NCBI GenBank assembly: GCA_001606155.1
Contig: LODT01000028.1
Span: 1,154,735 to 1,218,734 of the forward strand
From: Tieghemostelium lacteum
Lineage: Eukaryota > Evosea > Eumycetozoa > Dictyosteliales > Raperosteliaceae
Direction: 5' to 3'
Length of the DNA: 64,000 nucleotides
Positions within the stretch are counted from its first letter, which is position 1. Each line of letters starts with the position of its first letter. The position numbers and the translations under genes were made by a program. Positions 20,555-31,239 of this stretch are shown here, piece by piece. The notes beneath the pieces are model-generated. The model saw nothing but the letters and a program-made list of their open reading frames with translations. It was not told where the DNA came from and did not search any database.

Positions 20555-22720
20555 CTAGAATTTATCAATATCTTGTACTTTACCTCCAGAGAATATCTTT
20601 GTCATTGAGGTTTGGTGTCTTAGGGTTTTTTGAGCTTTTTTTGATTTTTTCTTTATAATAAACAAAGTAAAAATTGCCAATGCCAACAAAAATACACCGC
20701 CCAAAATTGGCCCTATTATAACTCCGATATTGGTTTTTTTCTTATTTGTTGTAGTTTCTTCAATTGATGATGATGCTGTAGTTGTAGTAGTAGAAGTTGA
20801 TATATCAGATATTGAAAGATCAAGAATATAAGTTATAGGTGTAGAGATACCTTGATATTTGATTGTTATGGTAATTGTATCATTGGTTGTTGTTGCTGTT
20901 GCTGCTTTAATAAATAGATTACGAATGACATCATTGGAGATTACACTACTATTGATATCAGTTGTATAGATGAGAATACTACGATTATTATTCGATAGTA
21001 TTTTGCTATATATTGTTGTGTTGATATTAGTAAATTCAAATTGATATCTATCTAAATTTGAATGAGGGGATTGAGAAGTTGATGAGGAGGATGATGAAAT
21101 TTCTAATAACAAATGGCTTGTTTTACATTGACTACTGGGATCATTTTCAATAAACGATTCATTAAATAAAGGAATGTTAAAATGAGGGGTTGATAAATTA
21201 TCTTTCAGGTGTAAGTATTTCCTGATAGATGAAGGTAGTGTATAGGTAGAGTAATAACTAGAGCCATAAATTACATAGGAAAAAGAATCAATAGAATTTG
21301 GTTCACCAACGTGTAAATCAGCAATACCATCACCATTAAAATCTCTAATTGCACCAAATGAATAACTATTGGCACTCATTATGGCAGTCCTACATTGTTG
21401 GTTGAAAAATGTTGAATTTTCACTATTAAAACTAATAGGGATAGAACTGGCGTATATGGGTAAACCAGTTCCAAATATCACCCAATATTTATAGAAATAA
21501 GAACCAGAATTATATGTAGAACCACAAGTTAGATCACTAATACCATCATTATTCAAATCACCAACTGTTATTCTAGTGCATAGTTTGTTGAGATTTGTTT
21601 CCCTTGTTGTTGTAAATATTACACCATCGTCCATGCTGTTAAATAAATCTATATTATAATTAGATTCATTTGCTAGAAATTGGTTTCTCTTTTTTCCATA
21701 GATTATATAAATTGTTTTAGAATTTTCAACTAAAATGAATAGATCATTTAGACCATCAGCATTAAAATCACCAACTGCAATAGAGGGATACTTGGTTTCG
21801 AATTTAAACAATGTAGATGAAGATGTAGTAATTATGCTACCATGTATACCATCATATTGCGGTGTAAAAGTAGAGCTATTCAGAGTGTTAGGACCAGTTA
21901 TTATTAATATATTTGAAATGGTCGGAGAGTTGTAGGATATTAAATCATCCCAACCATCATTATTTACATCAGCACTCGTCATATCATAATATCTATTTGA
22001 TTCCTCAATTGTAAATCCATTTAGACCATCTAATGAATTTATATCAAATTCATATGCAGAATTTACAGGAAACTTTGAACCTGAGGCTAATCCGTAGATT
22101 ACCCTTTTTCTTATAGTTGTTGAATTATTGGTACTTGGTGCATAATGGAAAGGAAAATTTCCAATTACCATATCCAAAATTCCATCACGATTAAAGTCCA
22201 TTATAGCCCTTGAGTGTCCAAATGCCTCGTTATCAGTACCTTTTATAAAAAAAGAATTGACACCATCGACATCAGTTGGTATAGTAAATATATTCTTTGT
22301 ATAATTGGGAGCACCATAGATTACCGCCACACTACCATTTGTATTTGGATAAGAATTAAATAGATTATAAACAATATCATCATAACCATCATCATTAATA
22401 TCCCCACATTTAAAATCAGTATTATATGAACCAAATCCGCTTGCAGATTGGATACCAAATCCATTACTACCATTAAGAGAGTTAATATTGTAAACAGTAT
22501 TATTGGTACCGCTAAAAAAAATAAGTGTTGCTGAACTTAGAATTTGTATTATATCCGCTACACCATCACCATTAAAATCACAACCATCAACCATACGTAA
22601 TGCATTCATAGAGGATCCTCCATTAATTACTGTTCCTGATGTTATACTAGTTGGTAGAAAACAATTTACTGTTTTTATTGAAATTACAAATAACAAAAAA
22701 AAATTAATCCAATTACACAT
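20555..22720 (-). CDS. FG-GAP repeat single-pass membrane protein (integrin-alpha-like propeller)
   Basis: A single-exon gene of 721 residues. A signal peptide (about residues 1-20) is followed by a seven-bladed propeller. Each blade has a calcium-binding loop of the D-x-N-x-D-G-x-x-D type: DFNGDGVAD, DINDDGYDD, DFNRDGILD, DVNNDGWDD, DFNADGLND, DLNNDGISD and DFNGDGIAD. This is the fold of the integrin alpha head. After a Ser/Thr-rich stalk there is one transmembrane helix (VIIGPILGGVFLLALAIFTL, near residue 675) and a basic cytosolic tail of about 30 residues (KKKSKKAQK). Likely a surface adhesion or receptor protein. Its tail lacks the GFFKR motif of animal integrins, so an integrin role is not implied. 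Confidence 0.88.
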   Translation of the reverse strand: MCNWINFFLLFVISIKTVNCFLPTSITSGTVINGGSSMNALRMVDGCDFNGDGVADIIQILSSATLIFFSGTNNTVYNINSLNGSNGFGIQSASGFGSYNTDFKCGDINDDGYDDIVYNLFNSYPNTNGSVAVIYGAPNYTKNIFTIPTDVDGVNSFFIKGTDNEAFGHSRAIMDFNRDGILDMVIGNFPFHYAPSTNNSTTIRKRVIYGLASGSKFPVNSAYEFDINSLDGLNGFTIEESNRYYDMTSADVNNDGWDDLISYNSPTISNILIITGPNTLNSSTFTPQYDGIHGSIITTSSSTLFKFETKYPSIAVGDFNADGLNDLFILVENSKTIYIIYGKKRNQFLANESNYNIDLFNSMDDGVIFTTTRETNLNKLCTRITVGDLNNDGISDLTCGSTYNSGSYFYKYWVIFGTGLPIYASSIPISFNSENSTFFNQQCRTAIMSANSYSFGAIRDFNGDGIADLHVGEPNSIDSFSYVIYGSSYYSTYTLPSSIRKYLHLKDNLSTPHFNIPLFNESFIENDPSSQCKTSHLLLEISSSSSSTSQSPHSNLDRYQFEFTNINTTIYSKILSNNNRSILIYTTDINSSVISNDVIRNLFIKAATATTTNDTITITIKYQGISTPITYILDLSISDISTSTTTTTASSSIEETTTNKKKTNIGVIIGPILGGVFLLALAIFTLFIIKKKSKKAQKTLRHQTSMTKIFSGGKVQDIDKF

Positions 22721-22977
22721 TAATTTCTGTTTTAAAGTAAACTTGAATATATTTAATAATAGTTGATATGTTTTAAAAGCTTTTAAATTTTTATAAAAAT
22801 TTTAAAGGTTTTGGATTAATCTAAATTTCAAATAATGATATTTTGTCAAACCCATTTTTAGTTGAAATCAAAAAAACGATCAAGATTAATTAATTTGAAA
22901 AAATTTATAAGGACAAAATATATCTTTTCAAAGATATTCTTAAAATTCTTTAAAAAATAAAAATAATTATACATCAT

Positions 22978-24582
22978 TTATTTAATATTACAATTTACTT
23001 GTTGTTGTTCTGTTGTTGATATTATATCAGCACCATCATTCTTTGAAATATTATCTAAACAAGATTTAAAAGCCATTTCATATTTATCAGGCATGTGATC
23101 AGTCAATAAAGTACCAGAGATTATAATTTCCTTAAAAAAAGATGGATTAGATTCTTCCATTACATAATAACTATCATTTTTCTCCGGTTTATAGATTCTA
23201 AAAACTTTTCCAGGAGGTAACATTGTACGATGTGACAATTGTGGTTCTTTAAATGTAATAGATTGACGAGTAGTTTCAGTGTCTTTTTTCAATTTTAGAA
23301 AATTACCAAGTTTCTCAGTAACTTGACCATTAGGTAACAATTGAAAACCCATTTGTGCAACCGAGTCATTCTTTTTCAGTATACACAATACCAATTCCAA
23401 TAGATGTTCCATAGAGGCATAACAAAGTCTAGGCACAATATCATCATTGAAAACAAAGGTATCAATGAGTTCTCTATTCTTACGGTTTAGAGATACCTCT
23501 GTACTGGTGAGACTTGGTGGTGCATAGGCATAGCAATGAATGGGAATCTGTGGATACTTTTGGTGGAATATCATGGTAAATAATGCTGCAACACCAGCAC
23601 CTAAACTGTGACCACACACTACTATAGTGTATGACTTTTGCTGCAAATTCATTTGTTTCTGGTAGTGCAGATACAATATATGTCCTAGTTCTTGAAATTT
23701 ATTTTCAGCACATTTTAAAATACCAGCATGTGCAAAACCATCTTGAAAAGGTGCCTCTTTAGCCACAAGATCAGATAGAACATCTCTAGCATGAAAAGTA
23801 CCTCTAATAGCTAAAACTATTGAATTTCTAGCATGATCATAGGCAATATAATGCCCAGGATCAAAATTTGAAGAAGTCCATTTAGTTAGAATGATATCTT
23901 CTCTCTGAATTCCAGTGTACTCTGCTAATAGATCATTATTTAGTTGATCACCACCAGTTACACCTTTAACAATACCTTTTGCAGATGCACCCATATAACC
24001 ATTAATAAATTTCCAACCAAATGTAGCTGATGCAAACTTCATATATCTTTCTGCTGTCGAGATAAATCTATGATCGTGTATAAATTCTTTACTTGGGAAA
24101 TGTGAATTGGAATAATAACTATCCAATAACATCAGTCCAAGCAGTATTTGTACTTTTGAATAGGGTACATCTTGAAATAGTTGATCAAGTAGTTCATTGA
24201 TTTGACCAAGTGCCTCCTCTGTCTCTGCAGACACTATAGAGGTTTTTAATTTTGAAACTAGACTCTTTGCAGTGTTACCTGTTGTTGTAGCTGTACTTGC
24301 AACTTTTGTCTTTATCTCTTTGGAGAATATACCAATATTGGTTATAACATTATTTCCCATAAATTTCATTTTATCTAATCTTGTTGCTGTGCTAGTTTTT
24401 TGTTCTACATTGGGTATTGGTGTTAATTTGCTAATATCAATTACTTTATTATTATTAGTAGTAGTAGTATGTGACCTTTCTTCAATTTCCGCTTTTTCTA
24501 ATTCAACCATAAAATTATTGATATCATCTATTGTTGTTAAATTTTGTTCCTCTACAACACTTTCATTACTATTGACATTCAT
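22978..24582 (-). CDS. Class 3 (fungal-type) lipase, diacylglycerol-lipase-like
   Basis: A single-exon gene of 534 residues. It is an alpha/beta hydrolase of the lipase class 3 family, probably acting on diacylglycerol or other glycerolipids. Catalytic residues that can be seen: Ser in VVCGHSLGAGVAALF, Asp in VFNDDIVPRL, His in LLTDHMPDKYE. The oxyanion strand is SIVLAIRGTFHARDVLSDL. LPPGKVFRIYKP is the segment before the His in DAG-lipase-type enzymes. The N-terminal 130 residues are Thr-rich and helical without a recognised domain. No signal peptide or transmembrane segment, so it is probably cytosolic or peripheral. Sn-1 specificity cannot be deduced. Confidence 0.88.
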   Translation of the reverse strand: MNVNSNESVVEEQNLTTIDDINNFMVELEKAEIEERSHTTTTNNNKVIDISKLTPIPNVEQKTSTATRLDKMKFMGNNVITNIGIFSKEIKTKVASTATTTGNTAKSLVSKLKTSIVSAETEEALGQINELLDQLFQDVPYSKVQILLGLMLLDSYYSNSHFPSKEFIHDHRFISTAERYMKFASATFGWKFINGYMGASAKGIVKGVTGGDQLNNDLLAEYTGIQREDIILTKWTSSNFDPGHYIAYDHARNSIVLAIRGTFHARDVLSDLVAKEAPFQDGFAHAGILKCAENKFQELGHILYLHYQKQMNLQQKSYTIVVCGHSLGAGVAALFTMIFHQKYPQIPIHCYAYAPPSLTSTEVSLNRKNRELIDTFVFNDDIVPRLCYASMEHLLELVLCILKKNDSVAQMGFQLLPNGQVTEKLGNFLKLKKDTETTRQSITFKEPQLSHRTMLPPGKVFRIYKPEKNDSYYVMEESNPSFFKEIIISGTLLTDHMPDKYEMAFKSCLDNISKNDGADIISTTEQQQVNCNIK

Positions 24583-24906
24583 TTTGTAATTGTGGTTTTG
24601 ATCAAAAAAGATATTTTTTTATTTTTTTTTATTTTTATTTTTTTTCGTTTTAAAAAAAGGAAAATTATTTGAAATAAAGATTAATATTAAAATTAAGATA
24701 TAAAATTTTCGATCAAAATAACATCATCTAAAAGTTTATTTTTTAAATTTTTTTTTTTTTTTTTTTTTATTCATTGTTTGACAATTTATTAAATTTTGAA
24801 GCTGACACAAAATTAGCGTAATACGCTACTAATCATAATAGAGGTGTTTAGTCAAATATAAGATAGGGGGTAGTGAGATAAATCTCCTATTCACCATTAA
24901 AAAAAA
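24583..24906. promoter_or_regulatory. Divergent promoter region (324 bp)
   Basis: Between the starts of the lipase (reverse) and the Nek kinase (forward). It contains long T runs (24,751-24,770) and A-rich tracts typical of dictyostelid promoters. No gene seen. Confidence 0.45.
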
Positions 24907-25954
24907 ATGGATAAATATACTACAATCAAACAGATTGGCAATGGATCCTATGGTGAGGTCTATCTAGTTAGAAATATCTTGGATAAAAAACAATATGTTT
25001 TGAAAAAGATATTCTTAAAGGAAGGTAAAGAGAATAGTAAAGAGACACAACAAGAAGTAATGCTACTCTCACAACTACGACACCCAAATATTGTTGAATT
25101 CTATGAATCATTTCCTCTTGATAATCAATATCTATGCATAATTATGGCCTATTGTGAATCTGGTGATTTGTTTACAAAACTTAAAAGAACTAAAGAATTA
25201 TTAGCTGAGGAGGTATGTTATTGAAAAGATTACAACAACTTTTACCCAAACTATTTACATATTAATGTCGACAATAGCAAATATTGGATTGGTTTATTCA
25301 GATTGCTTTGGCATTGTTATATATTCACAAGAAAAAAGTAATTCACAGGGATTTGAAAACACAAAATATCTTTTTAACTAAAAGAAATATTGTAAAGATT
25401 GGTGATTTTGGAATAAGCAAAATATTAAACACCTCTATGGAAAATTGTAAAACAATGGTTGGTACACCATATTATATGAGCCCTGAGGTTTTAGAAAGTA
25501 AATCTTATGATTATAAATCTGATATTTGGTCATTGGGTTGTTGTTTATATGAAATGATAACTCTAAAACATGCTTTTGATGGTAAGGAGATGTTAGCATT
25601 AATGCTACAGATTTTGAAAGGTAATCCACCTCCAATACCAATACTATACAGTGATGATCTACAAAATCTAGTTTTAATGTTACTAGAAAAAGATCCAAAT
25701 AATAGACCTTCAATACCTGATATCTTCAAATTGCCCTATATTCGTAAACACATGGAAAATTCATTACAATCAAAATTATCAACACAGTATGTATTTATTA
25801 AAAATCTATATTCTTATTTCAAACTATTAACTATCCCTTTTGTTATGTCACAGAACTAATAATAATAATACTAGTAATAATAAATTACTGTACTCACTAA
25901 CTTCTGACCACACATTATTGGCTAATATGCTCAATGATATAAATTTTAATTCTG

Positions 25955-26019
<65 letters not shown>

Positions 26020-27995
26020 CCACCAACAGTAATACAAGATAGTAAAAATATAGTATTAAACCATAGAAGTAACCATATTCACATGAATGGAAGAAGGGGC
26101 AGTTTTTCAAAAGAGAATAAATCACCACCAGTGTCTTCGCCATCATTGTCAATTCATCAGAGTAAGTTCAATAGAAACAAATTGGCTTACCAATTGGAAC
26201 AAGAGGAACTTAAAAGAAAAAAATTGAAGATCTAATCAGAATGGAATCAAAGAAACTCCATCATGATAATGATGATGCTGATGAAGTTGAATTAGATTAT
26301 GATGATGATGAGGAGGAGGAAGTAGATGATGAAGAAGATGATGATGATGAAGATGAAGAAGATGATGATGACGACGATGACTTGGATTTTGATGATCTTA
26401 GTGATGATAGCACAGAGGAACAACCCAATAAGAGCAGTAATAATATTAATAATACACCAGCAATAACATCAGTAACTATTCATAATCAAAATCTAAACCT
26501 TAGAAGTAGTCACGTAAATATATACACCAAAAATAGTATTAGACAACAAAATACCAACTCTACACCCCCATTGACCTCACAAAATATTAGTAATTCTGAA
26601 AAATGGAGATTATGGTCAAATAATAGAAATGTAAATAATAATAATAATATTAATAATAATAATATTAGTAATAGTAAAAATAATAAAATTGAAAGAATTG
26701 AGAGACCAAAAACATCACATTCTTCAACAAATATAACATACCAACAAAATAATAGCAATAGTAATAATAATATTCAAAATAACCAATCTGATAATACATT
26801 AAATTCACCACCATACTCTGTAAGACACAGAAGGGGGTCTTTACAAGATGAACCTATAAACATAGGCACATTTACTTCACCAACTTTTAAAAAATCTATT
26901 AGTAGCAGTGGTAGCCAAATTTCAAATACACCTTATGTGGCTAATAGCAATTCTAATAATATTACTAATAATAATAATAATAGTAATAATAATAATATTA
27001 GACCTAGATCAAGTTCTAGAGATCTAAGTGATTCAAATGAAGGTTTAAGAGTTTGGGATAGAAGATTTATAAGATCACCAATACAGGAAAGCGAAAATTC
27101 CAACAATAATAATAAAAACGACTTCAATTATAGAATTCAAAAAGCACCTTTATTACAATTAAACAAATCAACTAGCGATCAAAAGTTTACAAACAATATC
27201 TATAATAATAATAATAATAATAATAATAAAAGAATAAATAATTATCATCAAAATCAACAATTGTACCAGCAACAACAACTACCACAACACCACCATTACC
27301 ATCCCCAGCCTCAACATTCTAATATTTCCAATAATGTAAAACTATCAGTTAGTAGTCCACAATTACCAAGTTTTAATCATAGATCACTAGATCAAGATCA
27401 AGACGATCAGAGAAAACAATTAGTAAAAGAATTTAGAGAAAGTACAAAAAGAATGGATTTAATTGCTAGTTCTTTAGATGAATGGGATCAAGAAGAAAGA
27501 GATGCTAGAGATTTTGATGCTGTAGTTGAGCTCTATTCATCATATATCACCAATACACATGATTATCCTTCTGGACAATCATCATCAACTGCCACACCAA
27601 CCATATATTCACCATTAATTCAATCCAACTTAAATTATCCTTCACATTTATCTAGTAGTGGTGGTGCTACTAGTAATAGTAATAATTTTCATTTAATCAG
27701 AAAATCCAATAGTTTTGAAGGTGGTAGTAGTAATAGTGGACTTAATGGTTTAGATCAAGAGAATATAGATACTACTGCAAATAAAATTGAAACTCTGAAA
27801 GATCACTGTATAGCTGCGTTAGGTCAACCATCATTTCAAAAACTTTACAATTATATGAAATCATCCTCTGTACAGAATTTAAACGATATATCACAATTAA
27901 ATTTTGGAATTGACCCAAACAAATTAGTTTTTTTACCGTTAATTACAAAGATACTAGATGCTGAAGATAATTTAAATAAAATTCAAAATCAATAA
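24907..27995 (+). CDS. NIMA-related (Nek) Ser/Thr protein kinase with long Gln/Asp/Asn-rich tail; apparent frame break
   Basis: Exons 24907-25212, 25278-25786 and from 25854 on. The kinase domain (residues 1-270) has the glycine loop GNGSYGEVY, the VAIK-type lysine in YVLKKI, HRDLKTQNIF, GDFGISK and GTPYYMSPE. The order and the Nek-type QILDWFIQIALALLYIH mark the NIMA family. The tail has 21 glutamines, a coiled coil, an acidic tract, poly-Asn, and a conserved Nek C-terminal end (LKDHCIAALGQPSFQKLYNYM). The frame stops at 26233 and resumes in another frame by 26,214-26,241. One more A in the A7 run at 26,217-26,223 would give a continuous helix (ELKRKK then IEDLIRMESKK). A 26162-26229 intron (GTAAGT...GAAG) also fits. 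Dictyostelium nek3 is similar in layout, but I do not assert orthology. Confidence 0.85.
25957..26019 (+). repeat. (CAA)21 microsatellite encoding polyglutamine
   Basis: Twenty-one CAA codons in a row inside the Nek tail. A pure codon repeat, so it should be length-variable between strains. Confidence 0.95.
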
Positions 27996-28200
27996 TTACT
28001 ATTTATTACACAATAATACAATTCAAAATATTAATGATGAAAGAGTTTATCAATTAAAAAAAGACAATTCTTATATTAATTGGGTGTTTGGTTGGGTTAA
28101 AAAATTATTTGAAAATAATGTAAAAATCTGATCTTTTATTAAAAAAAAATTTCATATCAACTTTGAAGAAGACCAACAAGCTTATAAGTTTTATTAAAAT
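27996..28200. other. Short tandem spacer before the LIM gene
   Basis: 205 bp, AT-rich, containing the LIM promoter and the Nek poly(A) region. Nothing else. Confidence 0.4.
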
Positions 28201-28995
28201 ATGTCATCTGTAATTGGAAATTGTAAAAAATGTACTAAAAAAGTTTACCCACTTGAGGGTTTCATGGCTGCAAAATCAGCATTCCATAAAAGGTAAAATT
28301 AGAGAAGGATTATCAAGATATCATTATAAAAAATACTGACAGTTTCCTGTTTATTTAAAATAGTTGTTTTAAATGTGAAATTTGTGGATGGCAGTTAACA
28401 TTGACAAACTATAAGAGTATAAACGACAAAGTGTACTGTAAAAACCATTATCCAGTAACAGGTACGTAAATGATTATATTCAAAAATTATAACTTCTCTA
28501 TTAACTCAAATATATTAGGTTTTGGTGTTGAAGATCATGTTACTGGTAAAACCACTACTGATTCTAAAGTTTTAGCTGATCAAATTAGTATGTATTCATT
28601 TTTAGTGTTCTACCACTTTAAAGATTAATAATTAATAAAAAATATTATAATCTCTAGATACACCCAAATTAGATACTGTAAATCAACAAGTTAGAGGTAC
28701 TGGTGACAAACCAATGACTGATTTAGAATCAATGCACATTAACAAGGCAATTTCAGCACCAAAATTAGATACTGTAAATCAACAAGTTAGGGGTACTGGT
28801 GACAAACCAATGACTGATTTAGAATCAATGCACATTAACAAGGCAATTTCTGCTCCAAAACTAGATACTGTAAATCAACAAGTTAGAGGCACTGGTGAGT
28901 CTAATATAACTTTAGATACTATTGCAATTAACAAAGCTACATCTGTACCAAAATTAGATACCGAAAAGGGTTATCAAAAGAATCAAGTCAATTAG
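28201..28995 (+). CDS. Single-LIM-domain protein with tandem 32-residue C-terminal repeats
   Basis: Four exons, 28201-28292, 28364-28461, 28519-28587 and 28658-28995, give 198 residues. Residues 8-60 form one LIM double zinc finger (CKKC...HKSCFKCEICGW...CKNH), which usually binds protein partners in the actin cytoskeleton or nucleus. The last exon is a tandem array of 32-residue units (96 bp) starting PKLDTVNQQVRGTGDKPMTD and ending HINKAISA. Two units are nearly identical in DNA and a third is diverged, with a partial fourth. Dictyostelium has several small LIM proteins of this size that bind actin networks. The array may be an actin-binding repeat, but that is inference. Confidence 0.88.
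28662..28963 (+). repeat. Coding tandem repeat, 96-bp unit
   Basis: Units at about 28,665-28,760, 28,761-28,856 and 28,857-28,952. The first two differ by only a few bases, which points to recent duplication or gene conversion. The third has diverged in its second half. Confidence 0.85.
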
Positions 28996-29116
28996 AATAT
29001 TATTCATTCTTGTAATAAAACAAACTTATTTATTTTTATATTTTATATATTTATATCTAGATTGAATTTACAAAGTGAGACACTAATCATTCCAATCACA
29101 TTCATCCATGATGGAA

Positions 29117-30727
29117 TTACCATTTATCAATTCTCATTGTTCCTTTTTCTAGAAGATTTTCATGTAATTTGAAAGCTTTACTTAGTTGGTGTGGTTCATG
29201 TGATGAATGTGTCTTTAGACATTGTTCATGTGATTTGATGAAATATTCCATTAGAATTGGTTTGTAGATTGGATGTGCACATTTACTGATAATTTCTAAA
29301 GCACGTTCTTTTGGAGATAGACCTCTGAGATCAGCTAAACCTTGCTCAGTTACAATAATATCAATATCATGTTCAGAGTGATCAACATGGGAACAAAATG
29401 GGACTACAGATGAGATACCAAGTGGATCATTTCGGGATGGTCTAACTGATGGAGCATGTACAATAGAAATATAAGAATTTCTAAGGAATTCACCAGAACC
29501 ACCAAGACCATTTAGCATTTTAGTTCCATCAACACAAGTTGAGTTAATATGACCATAGATATCAAATTCCACTGGGGTATTCATTGCAATGACACCAAGT
29601 CTTCTAATGAGTTCAGCACTATTAGATATAGACTGATTTCTTAGCATAAATTTATTCTTGTAGGAATCCCAATTATTGAATAGTCTATTGAAGCCACCTT
29701 GTGAAAATCTCAATGAGGTAGCAGAGGCATACTGCAATTTACCATTATCAAAGAAATCCAAGAAAGTATCTTGAATTACCTCTGTCCAAACTGTGAGATG
29801 ATCAAATGGACCGTGTGAAAGACCACCAATTACAGCATTAGCAACTGAACCAATACCAGATTGTAGTGGTAATAGATTCTTTGGTAGTCTACCTTGACTA
29901 ATTTCATAGTCAAAGAATTGAACAATATGATTGGCAATGGCAGTTGATACCTCATCTTCTGGTGAGTTATCACTTGTCATATCAGGAAGCTGTGATTCAA
30001 CGATAGCAATAATCTTTTCTGGATCACAATAGAATGCTTTTTTACCAATTCTATCATCTACACGTGTGATTTGGTATGGTTTAGTGTATGGTGGTGGATC
30101 ATGTGCAACTAGATCATGAATACCTTTAAATGAAGGTAAACTAGTATTAATTTCAATGATTACCTTATCTGCCATTTCTAATAGCTCAGGTGTGATACCA
30201 ACACTTGCACCAGGTACAATACCACCATCTTCAGTAATTTCAGTTGCCTCAATAACAACTATATCCATCTTTCTTTTATTTCCTTTCTCTTTTTTTAGAG
30301 TATAGAAACCATAGAGAAGATCATTAGCAAATATTGATAAATGTTCATCTGCAAATCTTATACGATCACTATTGATACCAGAACGTATATTCTTACCAGA
30401 TTGATGTGGATAACGTCTATCAATCATATTTAATTTTGCCCAACGATCTTCAGTTTCTATACCAGCGGATGCACCAACAAATAGATTAAATTGTAGTTTT
30501 CCTTGGAGATTGTTCTTCTCTACATGATCTGCTAACAATGTTGGTATCACTTTGGGATAACTGGTGCCTGCAAATCCACTCCAACCCATATATTGCCCAT
30601 TTTGAAAGATATTTAATAGACTCTCTAGTTCTTCGGCTTTAACCACTTTTTGAAGCAGTGATTGTCTACCAATTCTAGAGTTGATAAGTGATGTTGTTCT
30701 ATTGATTATATTAGAAATTCCAACCAT
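29117..30727 (-). CDS. ach1: Acetyl-CoA hydrolase / succinyl-CoA:acetate CoA-transferase (ACH1 family), mitochondrial
   Basis: A single-exon gene of 536 residues. It transfers CoA between acetate (or propionate) and succinate; in yeast Ach1 works in mitochondria. Evidence: [17 protein letters not shown] near the start, [17 protein letters not shown], the [16 protein letters not shown] block, [19 protein letters not shown], and the C-terminal [20 protein letters not shown]. All are hallmarks of the family at the expected spacing (yeast 526 residues). The first 20 residues are Arg/Ser-rich without acidic residues, consistent with a mitochondrial presequence. It is head-to-head with the alanine aminotransferase gene, 512 bp apart; both are mitochondrial carbon-metabolism enzymes, so a shared promoter is possible. 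Confidence 0.95.
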   Translation of the reverse strand: MVGISNIINRTTSLINSRIGRQSLLQKVVKAEELESLLNIFQNGQYMGWSGFAGTSYPKVIPTLLADHVEKNNLQGKLQFNLFVGASAGIETEDRWAKLNMIDRRYPHQSGKNIRSGINSDRIRFADEHLSIFANDLLYGFYTLKKEKGNKRKMDIVVIEATEITEDGGIVPGASVGITPELLEMADKVIIEINTSLPSFKGIHDLVAHDPPPYTKPYQITRVDDRIGKKAFYCDPEKIIAIVESQLPDMTSDNSPEDEVSTAIANHIVQFFDYEISQGRLPKNLLPLQSGIGSVANAVIGGLSHGPFDHLTVWTEVIQDTFLDFFDNGKLQYASATSLRFSQGGFNRLFNNWDSYKNKFMLRNQSISNSAELIRRLGVIAMNTPVEFDIYGHINSTCVDGTKMLNGLGGSGEFLRNSYISIVHAPSVRPSRNDPLGISSVVPFCSHVDHSEHDIDIIVTEQGLADLRGLSPKERALEIISKCAHPIYKPILMEYFIKSHEQCLKTHSSHEPHQLSKAFKLHENLLEKGTMRIDKW

Positions 30728-31239
30728 TTTTAATTGTTATTATCCTCTATTATATTCCTTCTTTATTGCTAGTGTTAGTAAAATGAATTTATTCTGAAGT
30801 GTGGTGTGAAAATGTATTTTTGAGTATGAGAATGATTTTTATCTAATTGTACTTACAATAAAATATAGAAAAATGTTAATTAAAGAAGTTACAAAAAAAA
30901 AACTTAATTTTTTTTAGTTCCATATCATTAAGGTATTCTATAATCTAATCTAATAAGATTTAAAGGATCATGCTTCTATTTCGTCAACATGATTTGAAAA
31001 AAAAAAATTTAAAAAAATAGCTAACAACTTAAAATTCTATTCAATCCTACAAACAATGAAATTTCAAAATTAACGTTATACCAGACTTTAGATTTTTTAA
31101 ATTTTTTTGTTTTTATTAAATTTCTTTCCAACTTATCAAAGACTGTTAGAGTAGTTGTTTTTAATAATCAAAAAAAAAAAAAAACTATCAAATACAATCA
31201 ATCACATTACCATACAGCCTACATCTACATATATAAATT
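30728..31239. promoter_or_regulatory. Divergent promoter region (512 bp)
   Basis: Between the starts of the CoA-transferase and alanine aminotransferase genes. A/T-rich with several A and T homopolymers (for example 31,170-31,184). No gene seen. Confidence 0.45.

Noticed and set aside
25946-26152. Reverse-strand ORF rich in valine opposite the CAA repeat
   Set aside because: Shadow of the (CAA)21 tract; no independent coding evidence.
26510-27127. Reverse-strand Leu-rich ORFs that look like membrane proteins
   Set aside because: They are the complement of poly-Asn codons (AAT read as ATT/TTA) in the Nek tail.
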